Assembly: GCA_903929135.1 (NCBI GenBank)
Contig: CAIYTH010000013.1
Span: 124,001-188,000 of the forward strand
Source of the DNA: an uncultured Chlorobiales bacterium
GTDB lineage: Bacteria > Bacteroidota > Chlorobiia > Chlorobiales > Chlorobiaceae
DNA length: 64,000 bases
Direction of reading: 5' to 3'
Below, one piece after another: positions 10,256-23,027 of the stretch. Position numbers and translations under genes: made by a program. The notes beneath the pieces are model-generated. The model searched no databases, had not been told where the DNA came from, and saw only the letters and a list, made by a program, of their open reading frames with translations. Within the stretch, counting starts at the first letter, position 1; each line of letters starts with the position of its first letter.

Positions 10256-10723
10256 ATGCCCATACGAAGGTTAAGGGATTTTCTCGACAGCCATCACATC
10301 AGGTATTTCGTCATCAGCCACTCTCCCGCCTATACGGCGCAGGAGATCGCTGCTGCGGCCCATGTCTCGGGCAAGGAGCTTGCCAAGACGGTCATGGTGT
10401 CGGCTGGCGGCAAGATGGCCATGGTGGTCCTGCCCGCATCGAGGCAGCTCGATTTCGAACTGCTTCGGGCGCTTTGCGGAACGGCGGATGTCGCACTTGC
10501 CGAGGAGAAGGAGTTCGGGGGGCTTTTTCCCGAATGCGAGATCGGAGCCATGCCTCCGTTCGGGAATCTTTACGGCATGGAGGTGTATGTCGACGACGAG
10601 TTGGACGAGGAGCATGACATCACGTTCAACGCAGGAGCACACACTGAATTGCTGAAGATGTCCTGGTCGGATTACCGGCGCCTGGTCAATCCGCTTATCG
10701 CAAGGCTTTCCCTGAAGCTGTGA
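10256..10723 (+). CDS. YbaK/aminoacyl-tRNA deacylase family protein
   Basis: A 155-residue stand-alone editing domain of the YbaK/ProX type, which hydrolyses mischarged aminoacyl-tRNAs such as Cys- or Ala-tRNAPro. The invariant Lys lies in GKELAKTVMV (about residue 38), followed by the strand AMVVLPASRQLD. The C-terminal part keeps PPFGNLYGMEVYVD and FNAGAHTELLKM, both family landmarks. The start at 10256 is chosen because the in-frame ATG at 10244 sits directly on the GGAGGA ribosome-binding site. It is a single gene between intergenic gaps. Confidence 0.87.
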   Translation: MPIRRLRDFLDSHHIRYFVISHSPAYTAQEIAAAAHVSGKELAKTVMVSAGGKMAMVVLPASRQLDFELLRALCGTADVALAEEKEFGGLFPECEIGAMPPFGNLYGMEVYVDDELDEEHDITFNAGAHTELLKMSWSDYRRLVNPLIARLSLKL

Positions 10724-10883
10724 CCACCGGCTTTCGGCGCGGCTTTTTGACGGGGAAATGTTACCTTTGACAGTGCCAAATCCTGTTGAAGCGGAGTATG
10801 ACGGCCTGATGAGCCACCCGATCGGGGCGGCAGGCTCCAACTGCAGGGCAACGTAAAGATTTTTCAGTATTTGCTGTCGCGAT

Positions 10884-12017
10884 ATGAAGATAGCCATATA
10901 CGCAGGTACCTATGTCAAGGATAAGGATGGCGCCGTACGCTCGATCTACCAGCTGGTCGACTCTCTGAGGACATCAGGACACGATGTTGCCGTGTGGTCG
11001 CCCGACATCTCTCCGCAGGAGGATCCCTCTCTTGAGGTTCACCGGGTTCCTTCCGTTCCGGTTCCGATGTATTCCGATTACCGGTTTGGATTCTGTCATA
11101 ACCGTATCGGGCAGGAGCTCGACCGTTTCGCTCCCGACCTTATCCACATATCGACTCCCGATATGGTCGGCAGGAAATTTCTTCAATACGCCCGAAAAAA
11201 GGGGATTCCGACAGGATCGGCATTTCATACCGATTTTCCGTCCTACCTGAGCTACTATCGCCTCGGTTTCGCCGAAAAGCTTGCATGGGATTACCTGGTA
11301 AGGTTTTACAATGCCTGCGACGTAGTGCTTGCACCCAACGAAAGCACGAAGCTCAAGCTTGTGTCCAAGGGTGTACGGAACATCGAACTGTGGTCGCGGG
11401 GCATCGACAGGAAACTGTTCGATCCTGCACGCCGATCCGAAAAACTGCGGCTGTCATGGAGTGCAGAAGGGAAAACCGTCTTCATCTATGCAGGAAGGTT
11501 CGTACTTTACAAGGACATCGAAGTGGTGATATCCCTCTACAGGCGGTTCATGGAAGAAGGGTATGGCGATCGGGTTCGATTCGTCATGATCGGTTCAGGC
11601 CCTGAAGAGGAGCGCATGATGCGGCAGATGCCCGAAGCGGTTTTTGCCGGATACCTGACGGGGGAATCGCTTCCCGAAGCCTATGCCAGCGGCGACGTTT
11701 TCATCTTTCCGTCCACCACCGAAGCGTTTTGCAACGTCGTGCTTGAAGCGCTTGCCTCTGGCCTGCCCTCCGTCGTCTCCGATGAAGGTGGCTGCATGGA
11801 GCTGGTCAAGAGGTCACGCGCCGGATTTGTGGCAAGGGCAGGGGATGTCGATTCCTTCTTTACCGCATGCCTTCGACTTCTGCAGGATGGAGCGTGTCTG
11901 AGTGACATGAAAGCCCTGGGGCTCGAATTCGTGGAAGACAAACTATGGTCAAGGATCAACCAGGTTCTGATCGATCGATATGAGAAGATGACAGCGGCCG
12001 CATCGGGCAGTAATTGA
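10884..12017 (+). CDS. GT4-family glycosyltransferase
   Basis: A 377-residue GT-B fold retaining glycosyltransferase. The N-terminal domain begins MKIAIYAGTYVKDKDGA with the acceptor-side glycine/acidic loop. The C-terminal Rossmann domain has the EX7E motif in TEAFCNVVLEALASG, which contacts the nucleotide-sugar, preceded by YAGRFVLYKD. It resembles the subgroup that adds mannose or sulfoquinovose to diacylglycerol (MgtA/SqdX-like), so a glycolipid role is possible but not provable. No polysaccharide cluster surrounds it. Confidence 0.85.
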   Translation: MKIAIYAGTYVKDKDGAVRSIYQLVDSLRTSGHDVAVWSPDISPQEDPSLEVHRVPSVPVPMYSDYRFGFCHNRIGQELDRFAPDLIHISTPDMVGRKFLQYARKKGIPTGSAFHTDFPSYLSYYRLGFAEKLAWDYLVRFYNACDVVLAPNESTKLKLVSKGVRNIELWSRGIDRKLFDPARRSEKLRLSWSAEGKTVFIYAGRFVLYKDIEVVISLYRRFMEEGYGDRVRFVMIGSGPEEERMMRQMPEAVFAGYLTGESLPEAYASGDVFIFPSTTEAFCNVVLEALASGLPSVVSDEGGCMELVKRSRAGFVARAGDVDSFFTACLRLLQDGACLSDMKALGLEFVEDKLWSRINQVLIDRYEKMTAAASGSN

Positions 12018-12177
12018 AACGATGCACCGACAGCATTTGTTCTCGGATAGTATTCGACTGAACGGAGGCCGACAAGCTTCCTGGATCTCTCTTCGTGAGG
12101 TACATGCATGCCGTCTGACCAGGACGTACACCGGTCAGGAACCGCGAGTCCATTAAATACCCAGATTTCCCCAGCCT

Positions 12178-15096
12178 ATGTCAACATCATCTCCGACTTA
12201 TGAGGAGTTGCAGCGCAGGATAGCGGATCTCGAGTCAGCCCTGCATGCTGTCGGTCGCGAAGAGGTGGAGGAGGGCTTCGGCAGGAAGTCCATGGAAATG
12301 GAGTATTGCAACTTCATGACCGGTCTGGATGCAGGTGCCGGGATGCCGGTACCAGGTCGCATCCTGGAAGGAAATGCGGTAGCTCCGTTTCCTTTCATGT
12401 CCGGCGAAGACCTTTTTTCCGCAATACTCACCTGCAGTTCCGATACGATCATCGCTGTCGACCGCGACAGGAAGATCGTCTATATGAACCGGAGCCTGCC
12501 TCTCCATCCCCAGCAGGATTTTACAGGACTCTTCCTCCACGACCTTTTCCCGGATGGGCAGCACGATCTTTTCCGGAGCGGGCTCGAGGCTGTTTTCGGG
12601 ACCGGCGAGTCGTCCAGGATCGAGTCGTGCATTCAGCCGGCAGGGGGTGAACTGATCTGGCTCGAGTCCCGTCTGAGCCCCTGCTTTCTGGGGGATGAGG
12701 TGGCCCTCGCGGTGTTGATGACAGCCGACATCACCGAGAGGAAAAAAATGGAGGAGGAGTTCCGGGGCTCCATCAGCGAACTCGAACGTTTCAACAGCCT
12801 CATGGTCGGACGTGAAAAGCGGACGATCGAGCTGAAGGCTGAAGTCAACAGGCTTTGCACCGAACTTGGTAAACCGCCGGCGCATCGGTTGCCGACAGAC
12901 GACGTGCCGGAGATCGAAAAGTTCTTGTCCGTTCGGGCGGCAGAGGGAAACGGCCTCTTTCCGGAAGAGTCGCAGGACATATCCATTGCGGTCGACAGCG
13001 CGAGCGCCCAGCGGGCAGCGCTCCTCAACCTTGTCGAGGACGCCAGCCAGGCACGGAACGCACTCATCGAGATGAACCTCCAGCTCGAGGAATCCATAGG
13101 AATCGCAAGGCTGATGGCCATGAAGGCCGAGGCGGCAAATGCCGCCAAAGGCGAGTTCCTTGCCAATGTGAGCCATGAGATCCGGACCCCGATGAATGGC
13201 GTTATCGGCATGTCCGACCTGCTGCTCGAGACATCGCTCACCCCTGAGCAGCGAAAATATGTCGAGACGATCATCACGAGCGGAAGGAATCTCCTGAAGC
13301 TGATCAACGATATACTCGATTTTTCCAAGATCGAGGCCAATCGGCTGGATCTCGACCATATCGGCTTCAACCTGCTCACCCTGCTCGAAGACGTTACGGA
13401 AATGCTCGGCCTCGAGGCTCACGAAAAAGGCCTCGACCTTACCCTCTGCCCCGATCTGGGCCTTCCTCAGCTGGTTACCGGAGACCCGTCGAGGATCAGG
13501 CAGGTGCTGATCAACCTGATCGGGAATGCCATCAAGTTCACCCCTTCCGGGGAAATCATCGTCCGGGCCGAGCTCGAACAGGAAACACCCGAAGGCCTCT
13601 CATTGCTGTTGTCGATCACCGATACCGGCATCGGTATTCCCGCAGACCGGATCGACTCCATTTTTGCGCCGTTCACCCAGGGTGACGGGTCGACCATAAG
13701 GAAGTACGGCGGAACGGGTCTCGGGTTGTCGATATCTGCCCATCTTGCACGAAAAATGGGGGGCGGCATAACGGTCAGCAGCGTACCCGGAGGGGGCTCG
13801 ACCTTCGTGTACCGCCTGAAGCTCGTCAGGCAGCAGAGTAGCGGCGAGAGCGCTTCCCGGCCCCTTCCTGACCTGACGGGGCTCGACGTGCTCCTGGTCG
13901 ACGGGAATGCCTTGAGGCGGCAGATGCTTTCCGAACTTCTCGGATCATGGAGCTGCCGCTGCCTTTCCGCCGTCGACGGCCCGGAAGCGCTTGTTACGGT
14001 TGAAACCGTCCTCAACTCGGGTTTCGTCCCGCGAATCGTCGTGATCGATGATTCGCTCGAAGGCATGCCCGCGATGGAGTTGTGCCGGAAGATCCGGTTC
14101 AGCAGCGCCGGGCACGATATGCGTATAATCGTGATGCGGGCTTTCGGACGGCGTGGGTCGGCCTCGGTATCCTTCGAACGGTTGGCCGATGTCTGCCTGC
14201 ACAAGCCGGTGCGGCGGAAAGAGTTTTTCGAGGCGCTGACCGGCTCCGCGCAGAGAATGAAAGCCGTCGTTGACGTGCGGCCGGCGGACGATCCGTCATC
14301 CGACCTTTCGAAGACTTCAGCCAGGTTGCTGGTTGTCGAGGACAGCCTCGTCAATCAGCAGGTCGCCGTTTCGATGCTTCGGAAGGCTGGCTATGAACCG
14401 GAAGTGGCCGTCAACGGTATCGAAGCCCTCGAGGTGCTCGGCAGAGGGCATTTCGACCTGGTGTTCATGGACTGCCAGATGCCCGAACTCGACGGTTTCG
14501 AGGCGACGCGGCTGATCAGGAACGGCCAGGCAGGAGAGGCAAATCGATCCCTTCCGATCGTGGCAATGACCGCCAACGCCATGGTTGGCGACCGGGAGCG
14601 CTGCATCGCTGCAGGCATGGACGACTATATCGCCAAGCCGGTACGGAAGCAGGATTTCCTCAGGATGCTCGAAAAATATCTGCAGCACCGCATCGAGTCA
14701 TTCGGTATTCCTGCCGGACTCGGAGAGATGAACGCCCACGATCCGCTCGACGGGGAGATCTTCGACGAAAAGGGTATGCTGCTGAGGCTGGATCAGGATA
14801 CCGAAATAGCCCGCGAGGTCATCACGCAGTTCATCGAAGAAGCGCCGACGCTGATTTCCGGGCTGTACCAGGCAATGCGCGAGGGTGATGCCCGGCAGGT
14901 GGGTCTCATGGCTCACACCATCAAGGGGGCATCTGCTACGATCGGAGCCGTCAGGATGAGCAGGCACGCCCTCGCCATGGAGCAGGCCATCAAGGCAAGC
15001 GGACTCCCTGCTGCCGAACCGTTGATTCCACTCATGGAGCGGCACCTCGACCTGCTGAAGCAGGAGCTTGACAGGACAGGGTGGCTTGCTCCGTAA
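12178..15096 (+). CDS. Hybrid sensor histidine kinase (PAS-HisKA-HATPase-REC-REC-Hpt)
   Basis: A 972-residue multidomain phosphorelay kinase with no obvious membrane segment. Order: a short coiled coil at the N-terminus; a PAS domain (about 80-190); a long helical linker; HisKA with His333 in [12 protein letters not shown]; HATPase_c with GNAIKF, DTGIGIP and GGTGLGLS; a first receiver (about 568-690); a second receiver with Asp765 in [11 protein letters not shown] (about 706-830); and an Hpt domain with His913 in AHTIKGAS. The first receiver reads LLVDGN where an acidic pair is expected, although Asp624/625 and the Lys of KPVRRKE remain, so it may be non-phosphorylatable. gnd and zwf follow on the same strand 26 bases later. 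Confidence 0.92.
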   Translation: MSTSSPTYEELQRRIADLESALHAVGREEVEEGFGRKSMEMEYCNFMTGLDAGAGMPVPGRILEGNAVAPFPFMSGEDLFSAILTCSSDTIIAVDRDRKIVYMNRSLPLHPQQDFTGLFLHDLFPDGQHDLFRSGLEAVFGTGESSRIESCIQPAGGELIWLESRLSPCFLGDEVALAVLMTADITERKKMEEEFRGSISELERFNSLMVGREKRTIELKAEVNRLCTELGKPPAHRLPTDDVPEIEKFLSVRAAEGNGLFPEESQDISIAVDSASAQRAALLNLVEDASQARNALIEMNLQLEESIGIARLMAMKAEAANAAKGEFLANVSHEIRTPMNGVIGMSDLLLETSLTPEQRKYVETIITSGRNLLKLINDILDFSKIEANRLDLDHIGFNLLTLLEDVTEMLGLEAHEKGLDLTLCPDLGLPQLVTGDPSRIRQVLINLIGNAIKFTPSGEIIVRAELEQETPEGLSLLLSITDTGIGIPADRIDSIFAPFTQGDGSTIRKYGGTGLGLSISAHLARKMGGGITVSSVPGGGSTFVYRLKLVRQQSSGESASRPLPDLTGLDVLLVDGNALRRQMLSELLGSWSCRCLSAVDGPEALVTVETVLNSGFVPRIVVIDDSLEGMPAMELCRKIRFSSAGHDMRIIVMRAFGRRGSASVSFERLADVCLHKPVRRKEFFEALTGSAQRMKAVVDVRPADDPSSDLSKTSARLLVVEDSLVNQQVAVSMLRKAGYEPEVAVNGIEALEVLGRGHFDLVFMDCQMPELDGFEATRLIRNGQAGEANRSLPIVAMTANAMVGDRERCIAAGMDDYIAKPVRKQDFLRMLEKYLQHRIESFGIPAGLGEMNAHDPLDGEIFDEKGMLLRLDQDTEIAREVITQFIEEAPTLISGLYQAMREGDARQVGLMAHTIKGASATIGAVRMSRHALAMEQAIKASGLPAAEPLIPLMERHLDLLKQELDRTGWLAP

Positions 15097-15122
15097 TCTC
15101 ATCCCAGAAAGGAGCGTTGACA

Positions 15123-16036
15123 GTGAAGATCGGATTCATAGGACTTGGCAAAATGGGCTTCAGCATGGTGGAGCACCTTCTGGAATGCGGTCATCAGGTG
15201 GTGGTGCACGACCTCTCGCAGGATGCGGTCAGTCGGCTGGCGGAACAGGGGGCTTCTGCGGCGCTTTCCCTCGAACATCTAGTCGCCGGGCTCGATACAC
15301 CCGGAATCGTCTGGATCATGGTACCTGCCGGCGCTGCAGTGGATTCGGTCCTCGATGGGCTGATCCCGCTCCTCCGGAAAGGCGATATCGTCATCGACGG
15401 CGGCAATTCGCATTACGCCGATACGGTAGCGCGTGCCGCGAAACTTGAACGGGAAGGAATCACCCTGCTCGACTCGGGTACCAGCGGAGGGCTCGAGGGG
15501 GCAAGGCATGGCGCATGCATCATGGTCGGCGGGAGCAGGGAGGCGTACGACTCTCTCGAACCGCTTTTCCGTGACCTGTGTGTCGAGAATGGATATGGTT
15601 ACATGGGTTCGTCCGGCGCCGGCCATTTCGTGAAGATGGTCCACAACGGCGTCGAGTACGGCATGATGCAAGCGATCGGCGAAGGGTTCGACCTGCTTGA
15701 GGCGAGCGGCTTCGCCATCGACCATGAAACGGTGGCCCGTGTCTGGTCGAACGGCTCGGTCATCAGGGGCTGGCTCATGGAGCTTGCCGAAAAGGCTTTC
15801 CGAAAGGACGGCAAGCTCTCCTATCTCGGCAGCGCGATCGCCGATTCGGGCGAGGGACGCTGGACCGTGGAGGCCGCACTCGAAAAAGGTGTTGCGATTC
15901 CCGTGATCGCCGATTCGGTGTTCCGGCGCTTCAGCTCCCGTTCACGTGACAATTTTTCCGACAAGGTCGTCGCGGCGCTTCGACACGAGTTCGGTGGCCA
16001 TGGCTACACTGCTTCAGGGGATGGGGAGGCTTCATC

Positions 16037-16040
<4 letters not shown>
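15123..16040 (+). CDS. gnd: 6-phosphogluconate dehydrogenase, short (YqeC/GndA) type
   Basis: A 305-residue enzyme that oxidatively decarboxylates 6-phosphogluconate to ribulose 5-phosphate. The N-terminal Rossmann fold has [21 protein letters not shown] carries the substrate-binding Ser-Gly-Gly, and the catalytic Lys is in [17 protein letters not shown]. The length matches the short, usually NAD-preferring class rather than the 470-residue type. GTG 15123 is chosen because AAAGGAG lies 8 bases upstream; the open frame to 15081 runs into the kinase gene. Its stop overlaps zwf (ATGA), so both are coupled. Confidence 0.92.
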
Positions 16041-17485
<1,445 letters not shown>

Positions 17486-17545
17486 AGTCCGGGGCAATTT
17501 GAAGAGAATGTGAGAGAAGAATGTCCGTCGGGCTGAACCCCTGGG

Positions 17546-18307
17546 CTATTTCCTTCCGGCGACGAACCAGAACAGCTTTCCACTCCGGGGCCTGACCATG
17601 CCGGCGGGCAGGTCGGGACGCTGGCCTGTGTGGATCGACCAGGCAAGGCCGTAACGGCCCGAAGGCACCAGGAACATTGCGGATTCGGCGTTGTTGATGA
17701 CCGGCAGGGTCATGGTGAGCCGCGAGCCCGGCGGCCTGGCGTCAGGCGCATCGACCGGGATGGTCCATCGCACATCTTCTTCCAGCGCTTCCCGGTTTCC
17801 CGGGAAAAGAGATGCGGTATGGCCGTCGTCGCCGAGTCCGAGCATCACGAGGTCGAAGACCGGGAATCCCCTTTCAGAGCGCCATCCCGGTTTCCGGAAC
17901 ACATCCCTGAGCATCGATTCGTAACGTCGGGCGTCTTCGGTCGCATCCCCTGAATCGACCGGCATCCTCACGATCTGCTGCGGGGGGATGCCGATATGCA
18001 TGAGGAGCGTTTCCCTTGCCATGCCGTAGTTGCTGTCGGGATGCGTCGAAGGCACATACCGCTCATCCCCCTGGAAAAGGAAGGTCTGCCGCCAGGGAAG
18101 CGTCGCCCCGACAGTTTCCCTGGCCCTCCCGGCCAGAAGTTCGTAGAGCCGGCGGGGCGTCGTACCTCCGGCGAGCACGAGGCTGAAGCACCCCCTGGCG
18201 GCCACAGCCCGGCAGGCCTCGGCCGTGATGAACGCCGCAGCCTGTTCGGCGACCTGCTCTTCGCTGCCGCTGACCCAGCCATGTCCATCCATGCCTTCCA
18301 TCATCAT
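17546..18307 (-). CDS. pgl: 6-phosphogluconolactonase
   Basis: A 253-residue DevB-type lactonase that opens 6-phosphogluconolactone. It has the family signatures [16 protein letters not shown] (sugar phosphate loop), [15 protein letters not shown], and [15 protein letters not shown] containing the catalytic His. It ends 60 bases from the zwf stop in convergent orientation and overlaps the tkt stop at its 5' end by four bases, so it is translated from a tkt-pgl transcript. Confidence 0.94.
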   Translation of the reverse strand: MMMEGMDGHGWVSGSEEQVAEQAAAFITAEACRAVAARGCFSLVLAGGTTPRRLYELLAGRARETVGATLPWRQTFLFQGDERYVPSTHPDSNYGMARETLLMHIGIPPQQIVRMPVDSGDATEDARRYESMLRDVFRKPGWRSERGFPVFDLVMLGLGDDGHTASLFPGNREALEEDVRWTIPVDAPDARPPGSRLTMTLPVINNAESAMFLVPSGRYGLAWSIHTGQRPDLPAGMVRPRSGKLFWFVAGRK

Positions 18308-20334
18308 GCTCCGACTGTTGGTTTCAGCAGCTTCAGGGCGGCTTCGGCGATATGCCCGGGGGTGAACCCGAAAGCTTCTGCCAACGCCTCTGCGGGGGCA
18401 GAGGCTCCGAAACGGTCGATGCCGAGCACGACGCCGCCGGGCCCGGCAAGTCCGTCCCAGCCGAACGGGGATGCCGCCTCGACGACGATCCTATTCCCTG
18501 CATCGGGCGGGATGATCCTGTTGCGCCATGATTCGGGTTGCTCATCGAACAGCTCCCGGGAGGGCATGGAGACGACGCGCACGGCAACACCCTCTATTTC
18601 CAGCAATCGCTTCGCTGCGAGCGCCGGGTGTACCTCCGATCCCGTCGCGATCACCAGGATACGCCGTTCCGCCGGCACTAAGGGTTCCGGCCAGTCTGAG
18701 AGAATGTAGGCGCCCCTTGCCACACCGGCCATCCCCTTCACGCGATCGGTCTCGAGGCAGGGGAGGGTTTGCCTCGTGAGGACCAGGGCAGCAGGCCGTT
18801 TTCGCGTAAGGGCGAGCCGCCATGCCGCCAGGGTCTCCACGGCATCGGCCGGGCGGATGACCGTCAGCCCGGGGATCGCCCTGAGCATGGCCAGCTGTTC
18901 GATCGGCTGGTGGGTCGGCCCGTCTTCGCCGAGGCCGATGCTGTCGTGCGTGAAGATGAAGGTTACCGGCAGGCGCATCATTGCAGCCAGCCGGACCGCC
19001 GGTTTCATGTAGTCTGAGAAAATGAGGAATGTGGCGCCGAAGGGGAGCAGCATGCCCGAGAGAGCCATGCCGTTGAGCATGGCGGCCATGGCGTGCTCCC
19101 GGACCCCGAAATGGAAATTACAGCCGTCGAACCTGTCCGGCTCGATATCCACGGCTCCGGGAACGGCTGTACCGGTCGAAGGACCGAGGTCGGCCGAACC
19201 GCCGACAAGGAATGGAACCTTTTTCGAAAGGTGGGTAAGCACCGCTTTCGATGCCTGGCGTGTGGCCTGAGGCTTGCAGGAATCGAAAAGTTCCTCCGGC
19301 GGGAGCCACTCATCCGGGAAGCCTCCCCCAAGAAGGGTTGCGACAGACGCAGCCAGCTCCGGTCGTGCCTCCCCGAACCGTTTCCACCGGATCTGCCACT
19401 CGGCTTCCAGTGCGGCTCCTCGTGTCATGACCTCCCTGAAGCGCTCTTTTACGGAGTCTGGCACGAAGAACGTACGGTCGGGGGGAAAGCCGAAGCGCTC
19501 CTTGAGCAGCCTGGTCTCGTCCGGACCGAGCGGTTCGCCGTGGGCTGACGCCGAGCCTTCCTTGTTCGGGCTTCCGTAGCCGATGGTCGTATGCACCATG
19601 ATCATGGAGGGTCGATCCGTGACGGTTCGCGCATCGTCGACAACCTGCTCGATGGCATCGAGGTCGGTTCCGTCGACCTCGGTGACATGCCACCCGTAGG
19701 CTTCGTAACGCTGATGCACGTTTTCCGTGAAGGTGAGGCTGGTCGGCCCTTCGATCGAGATGCGGTTGTCGTCGTAGAGGCAGATCAGCTTTCCGAGCTT
19801 CAAGTGCCCTGCGAGGGATGATGCTTCCGAACTGATTCCCTCCATCAGGTCCCCGTCGCTGCAGATGACATAGGTGAAGTGGTCGATAACCGTCACTCCT
19901 TCCAGGTTCAGCCTCGCGGCCAGCAGCCGTTCGGCGACAGCCATTCCGACCGCCGTGGAGATCCCCTGGCCCAGCGGGCCGGTCGTCGTCTCGACGCCGG
20001 GAGTGTGGCCGTATTCCGGATGGCCGGGAGTCCTGCTGCCCAGTTGCCGGAATGATTTCAGCTCATCCATGCCGAGTCCGTAGCCGCTCAGGTGGAGCAG
20101 CGCATAGAGCAGCGCCGAACCATGCCCTGCGGAGAGCACGAACCGGTCCCGGTTCGGCCAGGCCGGATTCGCCGGGTTGTGCAGCATGATTTTCGTGAAG
20201 AGCGTGTAGGCCATGGGCGCTGCGCCGAGGGGCAGGCCCGGATGCCCCGAGCGGGCCTTTTCGACCATATCGACGGCCAGGAGCCTGACGGTAGTGACAG
20301 CCTCTGCATCGATGATTCCGTTGGCACTGGCCAT
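18304..20334 (-). CDS. tkt: Transketolase
   Basis: A 676-residue thiamine-diphosphate enzyme that moves two-carbon units between sugar phosphates in the pentose phosphate and related pathways. The N-terminal domain shows [25 protein letters not shown] and the ThDP/Mg2+ loop [11 protein letters not shown]. The middle domain carries the catalytic Glu in [29 protein letters not shown] is the classical second transketolase signature. Full length. It is the first gene of the minus-strand pair with pgl. Confidence 0.95.
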   Translation of the reverse strand: MASANGIIDAEAVTTVRLLAVDMVEKARSGHPGLPLGAAPMAYTLFTKIMLHNPANPAWPNRDRFVLSAGHGSALLYALLHLSGYGLGMDELKSFRQLGSRTPGHPEYGHTPGVETTTGPLGQGISTAVGMAVAERLLAARLNLEGVTVIDHFTYVICSDGDLMEGISSEASSLAGHLKLGKLICLYDDNRISIEGPTSLTFTENVHQRYEAYGWHVTEVDGTDLDAIEQVVDDARTVTDRPSMIMVHTTIGYGSPNKEGSASAHGEPLGPDETRLLKERFGFPPDRTFFVPDSVKERFREVMTRGAALEAEWQIRWKRFGEARPELAASVATLLGGGFPDEWLPPEELFDSCKPQATRQASKAVLTHLSKKVPFLVGGSADLGPSTGTAVPGAVDIEPDRFDGCNFHFGVREHAMAAMLNGMALSGMLLPFGATFLIFSDYMKPAVRLAAMMRLPVTFIFTHDSIGLGEDGPTHQPIEQLAMLRAIPGLTVIRPADAVETLAAWRLALTRKRPAALVLTRQTLPCLETDRVKGMAGVARGAYILSDWPEPLVPAERRILVIATGSEVHPALAAKRLLEIEGVAVRVVSMPSRELFDEQPESWRNRIIPPDAGNRIVVEAASPFGWDGLAGPGGVVLGIDRFGASAPAEALAEAFGFTPGHIAEAALKLLKPTVGA

Positions 20335-20535
20335 GATGGTTCCTGGTCTGGTTGTGAAAAGAGGGCCTTAGTCGAATTATACGTTCCGGGAAAGCCCCGA
20401 CCAACTCCATGGCTTGCCGATTGCCCGGACGAGCGCTACATTTGAAAGATGGCCTTACGGCGATAAATGGCCGTTCCGGTTACTCCCGGCAGGTTCCGGG
20501 GAGTTGCGTATCGACCAACCGATCCAATACCGCCC

Positions 20536-21135
20536 ATGTCCCTACGAGACGGTTACGGCGTGCTCGCGGGCACGCTGCTCAGCTACACCTGCGATGCCGG
20601 CCACACCAACGGCCACTATTACCACTGCACGGTGACGGTCAGGACGCACGGGGGAATCTTTCGCTGCCCTGTCGACCTCGACAGCAAGGAACAGAAGAAC
20701 GGTATCGAGTGGCGCATCGTCGAGCTCGGCGACTCATCCCTGATTCCTGTCGCATCCTTCGCGGACGGCTGGCATTCGCTCGACTCTGTTTCGGGTTCCG
20801 GAGCGCTCGACTACTGCCTGAGCCCGGAATTCGGCCCGGATGGCGTCTGGCAACAAGGAACCGGAAAAAACGCCTTCATGTCGCTCGAACCACTGCTTCG
20901 CCAGAGCAGCCGGGTGTTCGTGTTCGGCGAACCGTTCAGGCACGGTCGGGGAGTGCACAACATCCACCAGAACCAGGGGGATCCGGTATCGAGCCCCTGG
21001 GCTCCCGAGAATGGCCAATGGCAGGACGGCGGCATCGTCATTGAACGAGCGGACGGTAGCATGGCGGCGTTCCTTTGCCGGTTCAGGACGCAACGGCATT
21101 GCCCCGACCTCGTACCGGAAGGGTCAGCCGGCTGA
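20536..21135 (+). CDS. DUF2278 (YukJ-like) family protein
   Basis: A 199-residue protein resembling the DUF2278/YukJ family. Family-type segments are YGVLAGTLL at the start, HYYHCTVTVRTHGGIFRCPVD, SGALDYCLSP, VFVFGEPF followed by GVHNIHQNQGDP, and GQWQDGGIVIE. The biochemical function of the family is not established to my knowledge. It is soluble with no signal peptide. ATG 20536 fits the family N-terminus; the frame is open to 20467. Its end overlaps the convergent rhodanese gene by 12 bases. Confidence 0.8.
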   Translation: MSLRDGYGVLAGTLLSYTCDAGHTNGHYYHCTVTVRTHGGIFRCPVDLDSKEQKNGIEWRIVELGDSSLIPVASFADGWHSLDSVSGSGALDYCLSPEFGPDGVWQQGTGKNAFMSLEPLLRQSSRVFVFGEPFRHGRGVHNIHQNQGDPVSSPWAPENGQWQDGGIVIERADGSMAAFLCRFRTQRHCPDLVPEGSAG

Positions 21136-21651
21136 TCTCCTCGGTTCGACGAGCATTCCCCACAAGGCATTGCACGGATGCATGCGGTCGGTCGGACCCT
21201 TTTCGTCGACGACCTCCCTTCCGTCAGCATACCAGCGGAAAATGCCTCCCTTCAGGTTGTACGCCTCCTTCCCTCCCAACTCCCTGAACAGGTCGGGGAG
21301 CAGTTCCAGCAGCACGGCGCTCCGCTCGCCGACAGAGCAGTACACGACGGTCGTTTTTCCTTCGAGCCCCTCGGGAAAAATCTTCCGGAACGCTTCGGCC
21401 GTCGTGTCCGGGTCGATCTGCACTGCGCCCTCGATATGGCTTTCCCGGAACTCCTCCGGTGTCCTGACATCCAGAAGCAGCAGCTTTCCCGAATCCTTTT
21501 CCCGCATGAGTGCGGCAAGCCGGTCGACGGTGATCGATGGCACGTCGTGCATCCTTTCGAGGATCGCCTCGGTCAGGCCAAGTCGCGTGGCAGCTCCGGA
21601 AAGCCAGTCGGGCATGATGGTCAATGTTTTGTGCTTTTCACTCTGCTTCAC
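21124..21651 (-). CDS. Rhodanese-like domain protein
   Basis: A 175-residue protein with one rhodanese domain (about 40-150). It contains LLLDVRTPEEFRESHIEGA, the usual second strand, and the active-site loop CSVGERS, where the Cys could carry a persulfide. The tail is about 20 residues longer than a minimal domain. Sulfur transfer is plausible in a sulfide-oxidising phototroph but is inference. The gene converges on and overlaps the DUF2278 gene. The start is followed by KQSEKHKTLT, so slightly later starts are possible. Confidence 0.85.
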   Translation of the reverse strand: MKQSEKHKTLTIMPDWLSGAATRLGLTEAILERMHDVPSITVDRLAALMREKDSGKLLLLDVRTPEEFRESHIEGAVQIDPDTTAEAFRKIFPEGLEGKTTVVYCSVGERSAVLLELLPDLFRELGGKEAYNLKGGIFRWYADGREVVDEKGPTDRMHPCNALWGMLVEPRRSAG

Positions 21652-21776
21652 TAACTTGAACGACGGACAGATCGTTCAATGCCGACGCTCCCCGTCGTCC
21701 AGCTCTGTCCGTTCCGTACCTCTTGCAGGCGTGGCAGTTCAGGGAGGCGCCCATCACCATTCAACCTCAGAAAGCC

Positions 21777-22433
21777 ATGGAACCGTTTGATTTCGGCAGG
21801 AAAATCGACCCATCTGCCTTCGAAGCCCAGCTGGCCGGGACGTACCATATAGACGCCGGCGCTGCTCTGCGCAAGGGATGGGAGATGTTCACCTCGCGTG
21901 TCGGTGAATTCATAGGGTTTACCCTGCTCGTCCTTCTGGTCTCCGCCCTCACTTCGGGACGGGCCATCGGCGGCTCCCTGATCGTATCGCTTGTTGCCGC
22001 ACCGCTCTACGCAGGCTATCAGGTCGCGGCGTTCAGGATCATGTCCGGCAGGGAGTTCCGGTTCGGCGATTTCTTCAAGGGGTTCGGCTATTTTCTGCCG
22101 CTTCTGCTTGCCGGCCTCGCCATCAGCCTCATCGTGGCTGCGGGCATCATGCTGCTGATCATTCCCGGCATCTACCTCTCGGTCGCTTACCTGTTCGCGC
22201 TCAACCTCGTGGTCGATCACGGCATGGAGTTCTGGCAGGCCATGGAGACCAGCAGGAAAGTGGTCACGAAGCACTGGTTCGCCATTTTCTGGTTCACGTT
22301 GCTGATGTCGCTCGTCAACCTTCTCGGCATCGCCGCCCTCGGCGTCGGCCTCCTGGTGACCATTCCGGTGACGGCCTGCGCGACCGCCGTGGCATATCGT
22401 CAGATATTCGGCGAACACGACGGGGAGTGGTGA
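21777..22433 (+). CDS. Multi-pass membrane protein (GDPD membrane domain/DUF975-like)
   Basis: A 218-residue protein with about five or six hydrophobic helices after a 30-residue polar N-terminus. The glycine-rich GIMLLIIPGIYLSVAYLFALNLVVDH is characteristic of DUF975/glycerophosphodiester phosphodiesterase membrane domains. Transport or membrane-organising roles are unproven. ATG 21777 is preferred; the frame is open to a TTG at 21723. It is followed 15 bases later by another membrane protein on the same strand. Confidence 0.7.
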   Translation: MEPFDFGRKIDPSAFEAQLAGTYHIDAGAALRKGWEMFTSRVGEFIGFTLLVLLVSALTSGRAIGGSLIVSLVAAPLYAGYQVAAFRIMSGREFRFGDFFKGFGYFLPLLLAGLAISLIVAAGIMLLIIPGIYLSVAYLFALNLVVDHGMEFWQAMETSRKVVTKHWFAIFWFTLLMSLVNLLGIAALGVGLLVTIPVTACATAVAYRQIFGEHDGEW

Positions 22434-22448
22434 TCAGGTAGCCGGGAT

Positions 22449-23027
22449 ATGAAAAAGCATATTCTGGACCGGTATGAGCGCACCACGGACGGCAGGGTCG
22501 TCATCGATGTCTCTTCCGCCAGGGCCGAAGAGCTTTACGAGGATTTCGACAAGACGGCGCCCTACCACAAGAAGGATCTCGACGAGGACCTTGCATTCTA
22601 CCTGACCGAATGCGCCAGGGAGTTGGAAAGGGCCGAATTCGTGATCCGGTTCACCTTCGACTCCATGCCGTCGGAGGAGCTCATGGGCAGGGTCCGGACA
22701 AGCCTGCACAAGTTCTTCATGTACCGAAAGGAGCTCGAACTTGCCGCCATGAGGAGCATGATGAGGACCTCGCTGGTTTTTTTCGTGATCGGTATCGCAC
22801 TCCTCTTCTTTTCGCTCTGGTCTGCAAGCGTCGGGCTTCACGAGAAGGGCAGCCCCATCATGAGGCGGGTGCTGATCGAGGGGTTGACCATTGCCGCATG
22901 GGTATCCCTCTGGGAATCGCTGGCTACCTTCCTCGTCCACTGGCGCCCCTATCGCCAGAAGATCGCCCTGAATGACCGCATCGCTTCCGCCGAAGTGCTG
23001 TTCCTCTCCTCCGGCCTGCATCGTTAA
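22449..23027 (+). CDS. Hypothetical membrane protein
   Basis: A 192-residue protein. The first 100 residues are soluble, acidic and helical (ELYEDFDKTAPYHKKD; ECARELERAEFVIRF). Two hydrophobic helices follow at about 105-125 and 140-160. I do not recognise a family. It is probably co-transcribed with the preceding membrane protein gene because only 15 bases separate them. Confidence 0.7.
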   Translation: MKKHILDRYERTTDGRVVIDVSSARAEELYEDFDKTAPYHKKDLDEDLAFYLTECARELERAEFVIRFTFDSMPSEELMGRVRTSLHKFFMYRKELELAAMRSMMRTSLVFFVIGIALLFFSLWSASVGLHEKGSPIMRRVLIEGLTIAAWVSLWESLATFLVHWRPYRQKIALNDRIASAEVLFLSSGLHR